64,000 nt of DNA from Hymenobacter sp. PAMC 26628. GTDB taxonomy: Bacteria > Bacteroidota > Bacteroidia > Cytophagales > Hymenobacteraceae. This document shows, in pieces, positions 52,111 to 61,506 of this stretch. The notes below the pieces were generated by a model that was not told where the DNA came from, made no database searches, and worked only from the letters and a program-made list of their open reading frames with translations. Made by a program: the position numbers and the translations under genes. Within the stretch, counting starts at the first letter, position 1, and each line of letters begins with the position of its first letter. The stretch is from assembly GCF_001562275.1 (NCBI RefSeq), contig NZ_CP014304.1:2914001-2978000 (forward strand), written 5' to 3'.

Positions 52111-52787
52111 ACTATGAGACCCCAGCCCCGTTACCCAGGCCCAGTGAATGGCTATGAGGCCCAGCCCCAGCAGAGGCTGTTGGCTTGATGAATTCCACCA
52201 GCAGGCAGAACAATAAATACCCGGCTGGAAACGGCTCGAAGCGCCGACCATCGGGCAGCCAGCAGCAGCGCTCCAAAGCACCCAGCAACAGGATTTAGTA
52301 GGGGTTGGTGGGTTGGCGGGCAACGCCATCGCCGAATTTGATGCCCGAGGACAGGGCGGTGGCGGTGCGCAAGTGCCGTCTTCGAGGCCGCTGAGAAAGC
52401 AGCCAACGCGCCCGATGTCCAGGCCCAGCAGCAGGAACGGCATGAGGTGGCCCAACATGGCGGTGATGCCCAGGCGCTTTTCCACCAGCTCCACCCCACC
52501 AAGCCACCCAGGAAACCGCCTACGATGGCTTTGCTAGTGAAGTAGTAAAGCCAGCCGCCGGACGGGTGCAATAGCAAAGCGGGGAGCGAGCAGGCACAGT
52601 AGGCGCGAGCTGTGCAGGGCGCCGGCGGCACCCACGGAAACCCACTGCCGGCCATCGTCGCCAATGCAGTCGGCGGTGCGAGCACGCAAGCGAGCGTAAG
52701 AGGATTAGGCCAGAGCGTAAGCTTGCCGTAAAGCAGGTGCACGGGCAACCGCGCAGGGCCCCAAGCCAATTCGCCGGGCAATTGCAT
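52100..52787 (-). pseudogene. Frameshifted prolipoprotein diacylglyceryl transferase-like gene
   Basis: Lgt-like segments appear in order but in different frames of the minus strand. MQLPGELAWGPARLPVHLLY starts at ATG 52787 in one frame and reaches YYFTSKAIVGGFLGGLVG. ELVEKRLGI... LLLGLDIGRVGCFLSGLEDG follows in a second. ALSSGIKFGDGVARQPTNPY is in a third. LPDGRRFEPFPAGYLLFCLL then VEFIKP, and finally LLGLGLIAIHWAWV, need further shifts. At least four frameshifts rule out function. It resembles the short Lgt-like Bacteroidetes proteins, so the cell must have another lgt elsewhere. It is followed upstream by the IS5-type element. Confidence 0.78.
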
Positions 52788-52991
52788 GGGGCAAAGGTGG
52801 CACGAAATCGTGGCCACCGGCCAGCGCTGGATGTTGACCCGGGCTACCAGCTTTTCGCTGGCTACCTGGGAATCGTAAAACCGGCTGATTGCTGTCGCCT
52901 GGGGCCCTGAAAAGCCTTGCACTGCCGCAACGATTAGCGGCGAAAAGCCCACAGTCCACGCCGGAGCCCTAGAGCGTGAGGACATTTATCT

Positions 52992-53384
52992 TTGCTGAAA
53001 AGGATGAAAAAATTTGCCCATCGCTATGCTGTCACGGACCGGCAGTGGGCGGTCATTGCGCCCCTACTGTCGGGCAAGGAAACAGACCGGGGCGTGACAG
53101 CACAGGACAATCGGGGGTTTTTCAACGCAGTGCTGTGGATTTTGCGTACTGGCGCACCGTGGGCCGATTTGCCCGAACGCTTCGGCAAGTTCAATTCTGT
53201 CTGCCGGCGTTTCCGACGTCTGGCCCAAAAAGGCGTGTGGGAGGCCGTGTTTGAGGCGCTGAAAGAACCGGACCTGGACTGGGTCATGCTCGATTCGACC
53301 ATCCTGCGGGCCCACCAACACGCGGCGGGCCAAAAAAAAGCGACCCTGAAACCGAGTGCCTGGGCCGCAGCCGGGGCGGCATGA
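52992..53384 (+). CDS. IS5-family transposase, first frame (OrfA)
   Basis: 130 residues in the unshifted frame. The N-terminal DNA-binding part (AVTDRQWAVIAPLLSG) and RGFFNAVLWILRTGAPWADL are typical of IS5/IS427 OrfA. LDWVMLDSTILRAHQHAAGQ contains the first catalytic Asp. After the A8 run at 53332-53339 this frame gives an unrelated tail. A -1 slip there gives QKKSDPETECLGRSRGGMST, the expected family sequence, joining OrfB. Confidence 0.9.
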   Translation: MLKRMKKFAHRYAVTDRQWAVIAPLLSGKETDRGVTAQDNRGFFNAVLWILRTGAPWADLPERFGKFNSVCRRFRRLAQKGVWEAVFEALKEPDLDWVMLDSTILRAHQHAAGQKKATLKPSAWAAAGAA

Positions 53385-53767
53385 GCACCAAAATCCACGC
53401 CTGCACCGATGCGTTGGGCAACGCCATACGGCGCGTGGCGACGGGTGGGCAAGCCGGCGGCTGCCCGCAGGCCATTGGCTTGCTCGACGGCCTCTCGCCG
53501 GGCCAGGTTATCGCCGACACGAGCTACGATAGCGACGAAAACCGGGCCTATTGCGCCAAAAACAATATTGAGGTCGTCATTCCGAACCGACCGAATCGCA
53601 CCGACCCTGCCCCCTTTGACGAAGAACAGCATGAGGACCGCAATAAAATCGAACGGTTCTTCAATCGAATGAAACGCTACCGCCGCCTGGCCACCCGCTA
53701 CGAAAAAACAGCCGGGTCTTTCCTAGGGTTCTGGTATATAGCCGCAGCTTTGGATTGGTTGCGCTAA
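53381..53767 (+). CDS. IS5-family transposase, second frame (OrfB)
   Basis: 128 residues from ATG 53381; in the full transposase it is reached by -1 frameshifting from OrfA. The second Asp lies in VIADTSYDSDENR and the Glu in KIERFFNRMKRYRRLATRYE, completing the DDE triad. The start overlaps the end of OrfA by four bases. The fused product of about 255 residues has the normal length for the group, so the element is likely intact. Confidence 0.9.
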   Translation: MSTKIHACTDALGNAIRRVATGGQAGGCPQAIGLLDGLSPGQVIADTSYDSDENRAYCAKNNIEVVIPNRPNRTDPAPFDEEQHEDRNKIERFFNRMKRYRRLATRYEKTAGSFLGFWYIAAALDWLR

Positions 53768-53780
53768 ATGTCCTCACGCT

Positions 53781-54854
53781 CTAGCCCAACTCGTTGTTGT
53801 CGCGCGCGGCTTTGCGGGTGGAAGCGGTGAGCGGCGAGCGGGTGAGGGCCGACTCGCTATCGTAGCCGCGGCGGCGCTCGTTGGCAGCGGCGCTTTCGCC
53901 GGTGGCGGGCAGGGCACGGTTCATCCAACTGAGCACGTCGGTGGTGACGCCGGGCAGAAGGCCGTGGAAACCTGCCAGGAACTTGGCCGGCAGCGAAAGG
54001 ATAATTTCGCCGTCGCCGCGCCGGGTGGCATTCCAAATTTGGCGCGCGGCCTGCTCGGCGTCCATCGAGAAGCCGGGCAGCGCGTCGGCGATGCTAAACC
54101 AGGCGAACTCCTTTTTGTGCTGGCCCTTCACCATGGCCTGGCCCTGACTACCGGTGCGTAGCAGGCCGGGGCACACCGTGGTCACGCGAATCCCTTCCTG
54201 CCGCAGCTCGGCCCGGAAGCCTTCCGACAGGCCCACCAGGGCAAACTTGCTGGCGCTGTACGGGGCCATGTGCGGAATGGCCACCTTGCCGCCCAAGCTC
54301 GAAATGTTGACGATGCGGCCCTCGCCGCGCCGGCGCATACTGGGCAGCACGGCCTGCATGGCGTGCAGCGGGGCCCAGAAGTGCGTGTCCATAGAGTCTT
54401 CAAAGTCGCGCAGCTCCATGTTGTCGAGCGGGCCGGCGGTGATGATGCCGGCGTTGTTCACCAGCACATCCACGGGCCCCAGGCGGCGTTCTACTTCGGC
54501 CACCATTGTGCGCACCTCGTTGACATCGGTAAGGTCGCGGGCCAAGGTCAGCACATCAGCCGCGGCCGCGCCGTAGGAAATCAGGTCCTGGCGGGCGCGT
54601 TCCAGCTCGGCCTCGTCGCGGGCGCAAATGGCCACCCGGGCCCCTTCTACCACCGCCTGGCGGGCCAGCACCAGGCCCAGCCCGCGCGAGCCGCCGGTGA
54701 TGAGGACCACCCGGCCGGTTAGCTCATAGCTGCCGCGGCGGTTGGCCCACAGCGTGGCGGCCACGGCGGCAGCCCCCAGGCCAGCGGCCAGCAGCCAGTT
54801 GCTCGTGGAAGATTTAGGCGAATCGGGGGCGGGCGTAGCGGGCGTGTGGTTCAT
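53781..54854 (-). CDS. Short-chain dehydrogenase/reductase with N-terminal membrane helix
   Basis: 357 residues. An N-terminal hydrophobic helix (SNWLLAAGLGAAAVAATLWA) precedes the Rossmann domain. Cofactor motif TGGSRGLG (TGxxxGxG), DLTDVNEV, NNAG, catalytic Ser in NISSLGG and the YSASK motif (Tyr and Lys) are present. The C-terminal 90 residues go beyond the core and end in a basic, low-complexity tail. Basic residues after the cofactor strand (ARDEAE) favour NADP(H). The substrate is unknown. Its stop codon is the CTAG at the IS5 right end, and the same stop existed before insertion because the target is duplicated. Confidence 0.92.
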   Translation of the reverse strand: MNHTPATPAPDSPKSSTSNWLLAAGLGAAAVAATLWANRRGSYELTGRVVLITGGSRGLGLVLARQAVVEGARVAICARDEAELERARQDLISYGAAAADVLTLARDLTDVNEVRTMVAEVERRLGPVDVLVNNAGIITAGPLDNMELRDFEDSMDTHFWAPLHAMQAVLPSMRRRGEGRIVNISSLGGKVAIPHMAPYSASKFALVGLSEGFRAELRQEGIRVTTVCPGLLRTGSQGQAMVKGQHKKEFAWFSIADALPGFSMDAEQAARQIWNATRRGDGEIILSLPAKFLAGFHGLLPGVTTDVLSWMNRALPATGESAAANERRRGYDSESALTRSPLTASTRKAARDNNELG

Positions 54855-55053
54855 GCAGGCTAGTATGGGAAGCGGGGCCCAAAGGTTACGTTGAGGGCCT
54901 ACTTAGTGAGCCAATTGGGGGCCCTACGGCTGACCGCGGGGCCCCGGGGGCCAGTAACTAGCGGCCAGTGGCGGGTTTTTGACCCGATATTTACACTTCC
55001 GGACCAGGGTCCGAATTTCCATGGGCCCCACTGACCAGTCTTATTTTATTGTT

Positions 55054-55539
55054 ATGAAACGTTTCTTAGTATTGGCCTTGCTGGCGGCCCTTGCCGCGCC
55101 GGCCGCCCGGGCCCAGGCCGTATCCAAAACCAAGGCCGACGGTCATCCTACTGCCAACACCAGGTCGCCGACGCCCACCGCCCAAGGAGCCCCTGCGGTT
55201 TCCCCTACCCCGGCCAGTACTGAGGCCCGTGCCAACGCCCTCACCACCAATATGCAGCAAAACCTGGGCCTCTCGCCCCAGCAAACCGAAAAGGTGCGCG
55301 CCATTAACCAGCGCGGCGTGGCGGCGGTGGAGAGCGCCCGCACCCGCTACCGAACTGATCCGCGTAAGCTCAAGGGCATAATCGACGGCGTGGGCCAGTC
55401 GCGCCTTGAAGCGTTGAAGGACGTGCTCACGCCTGCCCAATTTGACAAGTACCAGCGCAAGCGCGAGGAGAAAATGGGTGTGCCCAGCGCCCCCGGCGTG
55501 CAGGGCAATGCGGCCCCCGGCCTGGGTAGCAACGAGTAG
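55054..55539 (+). CDS. Small secreted Spy/CpxP-like helical protein
   Basis: The start is placed at ATG 55054, giving a signal peptide (MKRFLVLALLAALAAPAARA). The 161 residues have a low-complexity Pro/Thr/Ala linker, then a helical domain: NLGLSPQQTEKVRAINQRGV, RKLKGIIDGVGQSRLEALKD and VLTPAQFDKYQRKREEK. The LS/LTP-Q repeats resemble Bacteroidetes Spy/DUF4890-type envelope proteins. Chaperone-like function is possible but not shown. Single gene. Confidence 0.8.
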   Translation: MKRFLVLALLAALAAPAARAQAVSKTKADGHPTANTRSPTPTAQGAPAVSPTPASTEARANALTTNMQQNLGLSPQQTEKVRAINQRGVAAVESARTRYRTDPRKLKGIIDGVGQSRLEALKDVLTPAQFDKYQRKREEKMGVPSAPGVQGNAAPGLGSNE

Positions 55540-55699
55540 CGCCGGGCCTCACACGCAAATTTTGTTTGAAAAGCGTCTAGCCAACTGGCTCGACGCTTTT
55601 TCATTAGCGGAACCGTTACGGGCGCCGTAACCAACCGGCCGAAGGATGACAGTGTACAAAACCTGCGTTTAAGCCCTTCAGAGGGTATATTGCAATCGA

Positions 55700-57685
55700 T
55701 TGCCATTCATAGCATCCAGAATTTTGATTTTCCCTTTACCACTGCGTTTACCCTCGGGTTCCCGGCTTTGCGTGGCCTGGGTCTGCTGGCTGCTACTCGG
55801 GTTGGCCCGCGCCAGCTATGGGGCCCCCGCCAGCGACACGCTGTGCACCCGCGCCGCCGTCGAAGATATAATGGTGACGCCCAGCTTCTACAGCGTGCTG
55901 GAAGACCCCACTGGCACCCTGACGCTGGCCGACGTGCAACGCCCCGCCAACGCCCGCCGCTTCGTGCTGGGGGCCCGCACGGCCAGCAGCATGCAACACG
56001 TGGGGGCGGTGTATTGGGTGCGGCTGCCGGTGAGCAACCAGGATTCGACCGGCCGGCACTGGTACTTGGAGCTGTTCGACTCGCACATCAACGACATCAC
56101 CTTTTACGGCCCCGACGGCCAGTGGCACACGGGGGCCGACGCGCCGTTCAACAACCGCCGCTTTCGCTACAAGAATTACCTGTTTCGGCTGCCGCTGGTG
56201 CCGGGCCGCACCGAGGTATTTTACCTGCGGCTGCAATCCAACTCCAAAACCAGCTTCCTGAGCCAATTGCGCACCGAAGAGCTGCTGGCCAGCTACTTCC
56301 AAACCGTGTACGGCCTGCTGGGCAGTTTCTACGGGGTGCTGCTCATCATGGTGGTGTACAACCTGTTCATCTACCTGCTAGCCCAGGACCAAAACCACCT
56401 GCGCTACGTGCTGTACGTGCTAAGCTGCGGCCTGCTGTTCCTTTCCGAAGACGGCCTGGGCTTCCAATACATATGGCCCGAGCTGCCCTGGCTCAACCAG
56501 GCCGTTATTGCCGGGGCCCCCATCCTGCTGCTGCTCACCTTCAGTTACTACGCCCGCTACTTCCTCGACGCGCCCCAGCGCCTGCCGCGCTTCGACCCCG
56601 TGGTGCGGGCCGTGGTGATGGGCAGCGCCATCTTACTGTTGGTCGATGCGGTGTGGGTGCGGTCGGGCCTGGGCTTTTGGCTGTATTTGCTGCCTTATGG
56701 CCTGATTTATTACGAAGCCGTGCGCGCCTACCAGCTTGGGTTTCGGCCGGCCCGCTTGTTTCTGCTGGCACAGGCCCTGGTATCCGCCAGCCTGTTGTTC
56801 CTGATCCTGCGCAAGTTGGGCATCGATGCTTTGACCACTACGTTCACCGTGTATAGCCTCAACATGGCGTTTGTGGCCGAATTCGTGGTGCTGTCCTACG
56901 CATTGGGTGAGAAGATTAAAGCCATTAAGGACGACACCATCGAGGCGCAGGAGCGGCTGGTAGAACAGCTGCGCAGCAAGCAGGTGGCCCAAGGCCTGCT
57001 CGTCGAACAGCTTCACCAGAACGAAGTACTCAAGGACCAGCTCAACTCTGAACTGGAGGCCCTGGTGGTCCAGCGCACGCAAGAAATTAAGCGTAAAAGC
57101 GAAACCATTGCCGCTCAGAACCGAGAGTTACTCGAAGCCAACGGGTTACTCTCGCTACAGTCCGCCGCTATTACCAAGCTCAACACCGATCTGCGAGTGG
57201 ACTTGCATAACGCGCAGGCGGCGCGGGTCACCGCTCAAGAAATGAACTTCGGCGAGTTCAGTCAAATCTACCCCGACAAGGACGCCTGCCTGGTGTACCT
57301 GTCGGGCCTAAAGTGGGCCAGCGGCTACCAGTGCCGCAGATGCGGCCACGGCCGGTACTGCGACGGCCGCGAACCACATGCGCGGCGGTGTACGCGCTGC
57401 CGGTATGTGGAGTCGGCCACGGCCTACACTTTGCTGCAAAAGTGCAAGTTTTCAGCCGTGAAAGCCATGTATGCGGTGTTCCTTTTGCACACCCACCAGG
57501 GGCAATATTCCATCTCTGACATGAGCCAGCTCCTGGATTTGCGGCAAGCTACCTGCTGGAATTTCAGCCAGAAAGTAGTGGAAGCCATTCGCCGCCGACA
57601 CGCCGCGCCGGACTACGACGAGCACGAAGACTGGACCCAAGTGCTGCTGAGCTTTAGCGAGGAATTTGTGGAGAACGAAGCTTGA
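55700..57685 (+). CDS. 7TM-DISM receptor fused to an IS1595-transposase-type zinc ribbon/HTH module
   Basis: 661 residues. The signal peptide ends near residue 41. A 7TMR-DISMED2-like extracellular sandwich covers about 50-195 (VGAVYWVRLPVSNQ; HWYLELFDSHINDITFYGPD). Seven membrane helices lie at about 203-420. A coiled coil covers about 425-512. From M515 the sequence switches to the N-terminal module of IS1595 transposases: FGEFSQIYPDKDACLVYL, GLKWASGYQCRRCGHGRYC and RRCTRCRY, with ribbon Cys 545, 548, 564 and 567. KFSAVKAMYAVFLLHTHQGQ and ISDMSQLLDLRQATCWNF follow as the helical/HTH part. No DDE catalytic domain follows, only an acidic tail. No kinase domain is present either, so the ribbon/HTH is the likely output. 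Confidence 0.85.
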   Translation: MPFIASRILIFPLPLRLPSGSRLCVAWVCWLLLGLARASYGAPASDTLCTRAAVEDIMVTPSFYSVLEDPTGTLTLADVQRPANARRFVLGARTASSMQHVGAVYWVRLPVSNQDSTGRHWYLELFDSHINDITFYGPDGQWHTGADAPFNNRRFRYKNYLFRLPLVPGRTEVFYLRLQSNSKTSFLSQLRTEELLASYFQTVYGLLGSFYGVLLIMVVYNLFIYLLAQDQNHLRYVLYVLSCGLLFLSEDGLGFQYIWPELPWLNQAVIAGAPILLLLTFSYYARYFLDAPQRLPRFDPVVRAVVMGSAILLLVDAVWVRSGLGFWLYLLPYGLIYYEAVRAYQLGFRPARLFLLAQALVSASLLFLILRKLGIDALTTTFTVYSLNMAFVAEFVVLSYALGEKIKAIKDDTIEAQERLVEQLRSKQVAQGLLVEQLHQNEVLKDQLNSELEALVVQRTQEIKRKSETIAAQNRELLEANGLLSLQSAAITKLNTDLRVDLHNAQAARVTAQEMNFGEFSQIYPDKDACLVYLSGLKWASGYQCRRCGHGRYCDGREPHARRCTRCRYVESATAYTLLQKCKFSAVKAMYAVFLLHTHQGQYSISDMSQLLDLRQATCWNFSQKVVEAIRRRHAAPDYDEHEDWTQVLLSFSEEFVENEA

Positions 57686-58293
57686 GGGGCCCCGGACCAC
57701 AAGTAGCCGAATAATTAATCCAGCGGTAACAGTGGGTACTGCCTTTTTCTCAAAAAAATTGATTTTTAAGAATTGTTTTTTAGCGTTTATTCACTAATAC
57801 ACTATGGGCGGCGCGGGACGTACAAACGACATAATGCAGCAAATAACGTGTGCAGTAAGTGTATGATGCACGTGTGATCAAAGCAATAAACAGCTTTGAA
57901 TCGCATCTAAAGGCACTTTTTGGGTTGCACACTTAAAACAACCCTGAATACCTTTGAACAGGGATTGGTGATTTCTGCTGCACAACCGGCACCTGGCGGT
58001 TACTGCCAGGGTTGCTTAATTAAGGGAGCTATCGGTTTCGATTTGCATAGCTACCAGCTAACCGGTTGTTACTTCTTGGCAAGATAAAATAGGTTACTGC
58101 CGGCGGTCGGTTCCAAGTGAATTGAGTGTATCATCCAAAAGCTCAGCATTGAAAAGTTCTATAAACAACCGATTGTTTATTCTCATTAACTAACTATAAA
58201 AGCTAATTTTACAGTTGTTATCCCCACTCAGCCAAACGTTTGTGTAGTTAGTTCTCTTCTTCGCCCATTTCCCATCCCATCCCTTTTGCTTTT
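57686..58293. other. Long AT-rich intergenic region upstream of susC
   Basis: About 600 bp with no supported gene and far lower GC than either side. It includes T and A runs (57748-57785), short inverted motifs such as AAAGC-N-GCTTT near 57890 and CAAACGTTTG near 58232, and the sequence TTAACTAACTATAAAAG near 58190. It must hold the SusCD promoter and probably the 3' end of the receptor-fusion transcript. No full TTTG/TANNTTTG pair was identified with confidence. Confidence 0.6.
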
Positions 58294-61200
58294 ATGGATA
58301 CACACCCTTACTTTCCTACCATTCGCACAGCGGCCCTCTTAGCGGTTTGCGGGCTGCCCGCCCTAGCCGCCCCGGCCGCCCTGGGGGCCCCAGCTCCGGG
58401 CCACACCCAGCACTTGGCAATCAAGCGCCCGCCCATCACCGTCACCGGTCGGGTGGTACAGGCCAACGGGGATGCCTTGCCGGGCGTTACCATTTTGATC
58501 AAAGGCACCAGCCAAGGCACCAGCACCGATGCCAGCGGCACTTATTCTATTGCCGCCCCAGAAGGTAGCACCCTTATCATCAGCTACGTGGGGTTCGTAC
58601 GGCAGGAAGTAGCGGTTTCCAGCGCTCGCAACCCACTCAACATCACCCTGGTGGCCGATGTAGCTGCGCTGAACGAAGTGGTGGTCGTGGGCTACGGCAC
58701 CCAGGAGCGCGGCAGTGTAACGGGCGCCATCTCGTCCGTCAACGGGGCCGAGCTAGTGCGCCAGCCGGTGGCCGATGCTACCCAGGCCATCCAGGGTAAA
58801 GTTTCAGGCGTAACCATTACCTCCAACGGCGGGGCCCCCGGCGGCGCGGCCGGTACCTCGGTGCGCATCCGCGGCATAACGTCGGCTGGTGTTAACAGTC
58901 CTCTTTATGTAGTCGATGGATTTCCGCTACCAACTACTGTGGACGGCAATGGTAACGCGACGAGCACCGAACTGACTAGCATAAGCCCGAATGACATCGA
59001 GACGATTGACATTCTAAAGGATGCGTCGGCCACGGCTATTTATGGGGTGCGGGCAGCTAACGGTGTGGTACTTATTACCACCAAACGTGGCAGAGCCGGC
59101 AAAGCCACCGTTAACTTCGACGGTTACCGCGGCGTGCAGTCCGTGGCCCGGCGGCTAGACCTGCTCAACGCTGAACAATACGCCGTTATCAACAACGAGG
59201 CACGCATTGCGGCCGGCCAGCCCATTGCGCTGAACAAGCTGCGCAACCCGGCGGCCCTGAGGGATAGCAGCACCGACTGGCAGGACCTGCTTTTCCGTCG
59301 CGCCAAAATTCAGAATTACTCGCTTTCGGCCACCGGCGGCAGCGAGAAGGCCCGCTACGCCTTGTCGGGCACGTACTTCCAGCAGGACGGCGTCATCCTG
59401 GGCTCTAATTTTGAGCGCTTTACGCTCCGCGCCAACGGTGACGTGCAGCTAAGCTCTATTTTTAAAATTGGCAACAGCATCTCGCTGACCCACTCGGAAG
59501 ACCGTCAGATTACGAGCAACAACGGCGAGTACGGCGCGGTGCAGCAGCTGCTGCGCATTCCGCCCACCGTGCGGGCCTACCGGCCCGATGGCTATTGGTA
59601 CCAGCCCAACAGTGCCATGGACAACTTTACAGAGGAGAACCCGCTGGCTACTTCTCTGCGGGCCAACCAGAAGTTCACCCGCAACCGGGCCACCACCACG
59701 TTCTACGCCGAGCTGGAGCCGCTGAAAGGCCTGCGCTTCCGGACCAACGTCGGGGCCGACCTCGTTTTTGAGAACTTCAACCAGTTTTCTCCCAAAGGCC
59801 CGGACTTGGCCGGCTATACTCAGCGCTACATCACCGCCGGGGCGGGCGCTACCGCGGGCTATGCGCCAAGCTACCTGATCGAGAACACGGCCACTTACGA
59901 CCGCACGTTTGCCGAAAAGCACCACGCCACGCTGCTGGTGGGGCAGTCGGCGCAGGAGTTTAACTACAGCAACGTAGAGGCGTACCGCACGGGCTACCTG
60001 CGCAACGACCTGCAAACCATCAACGTGGGGCCCATCAACACGCTGCTGGCCAACGCCGGCACCATCGACCCCGCCCGGCACCTGGCCAGCTACTTCGGCC
60101 GCCTCAACTACGAGTACGCCGGTAAGTACATCTTCCAGGCCACGGCTCGCTACGATGGCTCCTCGCGGTTTCAACCGGGCCAGAAGTTTGGCTTCTTTCC
60201 CGGCGCGTCGGTGGGCTGGCGCATCTCCGAGGAGGAGTTCTTGAAGGGCAACAGCACCATCAGCAACCTCAAGCTGCGCGCCGGCTACGGCCGCGTGGGC
60301 AACGAGCTGAACGCCGGCCGCTTCGCTTACTTATACTCCATCAACTTCGGCGCCGTTTACCCTTTCGGGCCGGACGGCACTATCAACACGGGTGGGGCCC
60401 CTACCCGCCTACCCAACCCTATCCTACGTTGGGAGAATAACGAACAGACAAACATTGGCTTGGAAATGGGCTTCCTAGGCAACCGCATCGAGGCAACCAT
60501 CGACCTCTACAACCGCAGCTCGCCCAACCTGATTGCGCCCGTGCCGCCCTCCCTCGTGTCAGGCACGTACGAGTCGGTACCTGCCAACGCCGCCAATGCG
60601 TACAACCGGGGCATCGACTTCTCGCTAACGTCGCACAACTTCGTTGGTTCGGGCGGGGCCCTAACCTGGACAACCACCTTCAATATATCGGGCTATAAAA
60701 CCCGCCTAGTCTCGCTGGGCGCCGGCGTTCCCTACAACGGCCTGGGCTCGTTGAGCGGCACCATCGTGCGCTACGATGCCAACCAAGCGTTCGGCGCTTT
60801 CTACGGCTATGTAGCCGACGGCCTGATTCAGACTCAAGAGGAGTTGAACGCCCTGAACGCCGGGGCCCTGGCTGGCAAAGCTAAATCCGCCAACTACCAG
60901 AATGCGGGCACTGCCCCGGGTGACATCAAATTCAAGGACCTAAACGGCGACGGCGTCATCACCGACGCGGACCGCACCTTCATCGGCAACCCCAACCCAA
61001 ACTACACGTTTGGCCTCACCAACACCTTGGGATATAAGGGTTTTGACCTGAGCTTCTTTATTCAGGGCGTGCAGGGCAACGACGTATACAACCTCAACCG
61101 CTACATCACGGAAGGGGCCCTGTACGGAACCACCAACGGCACCACTAACGTGCTGAACCGCTGGACCGGGACCGGCACCAGCAACGACGTGCCGCGGGCC

Positions 61201-61479
61201 ATCGTGGGCGACCCCAACAACAACCTGCGGGTATCGACCCACTACATCGAGGACGGCTCCTACGTGCGCCTCAAAAACCTGACGCTCGGCTACACGCTGC
61301 CGCGCACCCTCATGAGCCGCATCTCGGCTTCACAGCTGCGCGTGTACGTCACGGCCCAGAACTTGGTGACGCTGACCAAGTACACCGGCTTCGACCCGGA
61401 GGTGAGCGCCAGCGGCGTTGATCTGGGCATCTACCCGCAAACGCGCGTGTTCCTGGCCGGCGTGAACATCGGGTTTTAA
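58294..61479 (+). CDS. SusC/RagA-family TonB-linked outer-membrane transporter
   Basis: 1061 residues. The signal/leader is followed by a carboxypeptidase-regulatory-like domain (ITVTGRVVQANGDALPGVTI). The SusC TonB-box/plug region follows: LNEVVVVGYGTQERGSVTGA, then VRIRGITSAGVNSPLYVVDG and IDILKDASATAIYGVRAANG. The rest is a large barrel ending YPQTRVFLAGVNIGF. It imports a bulky nutrient (glycan, peptide or similar) across the outer membrane with the SusD-like lipoprotein encoded 27 bp downstream. No glycosidase lies in the window, so the substrate is open. Confidence 0.96.
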   Translation: MDTHPYFPTIRTAALLAVCGLPALAAPAALGAPAPGHTQHLAIKRPPITVTGRVVQANGDALPGVTILIKGTSQGTSTDASGTYSIAAPEGSTLIISYVGFVRQEVAVSSARNPLNITLVADVAALNEVVVVGYGTQERGSVTGAISSVNGAELVRQPVADATQAIQGKVSGVTITSNGGAPGGAAGTSVRIRGITSAGVNSPLYVVDGFPLPTTVDGNGNATSTELTSISPNDIETIDILKDASATAIYGVRAANGVVLITTKRGRAGKATVNFDGYRGVQSVARRLDLLNAEQYAVINNEARIAAGQPIALNKLRNPAALRDSSTDWQDLLFRRAKIQNYSLSATGGSEKARYALSGTYFQQDGVILGSNFERFTLRANGDVQLSSIFKIGNSISLTHSEDRQITSNNGEYGAVQQLLRIPPTVRAYRPDGYWYQPNSAMDNFTEENPLATSLRANQKFTRNRATTTFYAELEPLKGLRFRTNVGADLVFENFNQFSPKGPDLAGYTQRYITAGAGATAGYAPSYLIENTATYDRTFAEKHHATLLVGQSAQEFNYSNVEAYRTGYLRNDLQTINVGPINTLLANAGTIDPARHLASYFGRLNYEYAGKYIFQATARYDGSSRFQPGQKFGFFPGASVGWRISEEEFLKGNSTISNLKLRAGYGRVGNELNAGRFAYLYSINFGAVYPFGPDGTINTGGAPTRLPNPILRWENNEQTNIGLEMGFLGNRIEATIDLYNRSSPNLIAPVPPSLVSGTYESVPANAANAYNRGIDFSLTSHNFVGSGGALTWTTTFNISGYKTRLVSLGAGVPYNGLGSLSGTIVRYDANQAFGAFYGYVADGLIQTQEELNALNAGALAGKAKSANYQNAGTAPGDIKFKDLNGDGVITDADRTFIGNPNPNYTFGLTNTLGYKGFDLSFFIQGVQGNDVYNLNRYITEGALYGTTNGTTNVLNRWTGTGTSNDVPRAIVGDPNNNLRVSTHYIEDGSYVRLKNLTLGYTLPRTLMSRISASQLRVYVTAQNLVTLTKYTGFDPEVSASGVDLGIYPQTRVFLAGVNIGF

Positions 61480-61506
61480 TTCCTTCTAATTTCCACTTAT
61501 CTAGTC

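Larger units (their letters stand above)
52972..53781 (+). mobile_element. IS5-family (IS427-group-like) insertion sequence
   Basis: Terminal inverted repeats GAGCGTGAGGACATTTA (52972-52988) and TAAATGTCCTCACGCTC (53765-53781) are perfect. Both ends abut CTAG (52969-52972 and 53781-53784), consistent with a TA duplication at a YTAR target as in IS427 relatives. Two overlapping transposase frames are joined by a run of eight A. Length is about 810 bp. The right-hand CTAG supplies the stop codon of the neighbouring SDR gene. Confidence 0.9.

Noticed and set aside
52992..53767. IS5 transposase as a frameshifted pseudogene
   Set aside because: The two frames meet at an A8 slippery run and a -1 slip restores the conserved family sequence, as in other IS427-type elements.
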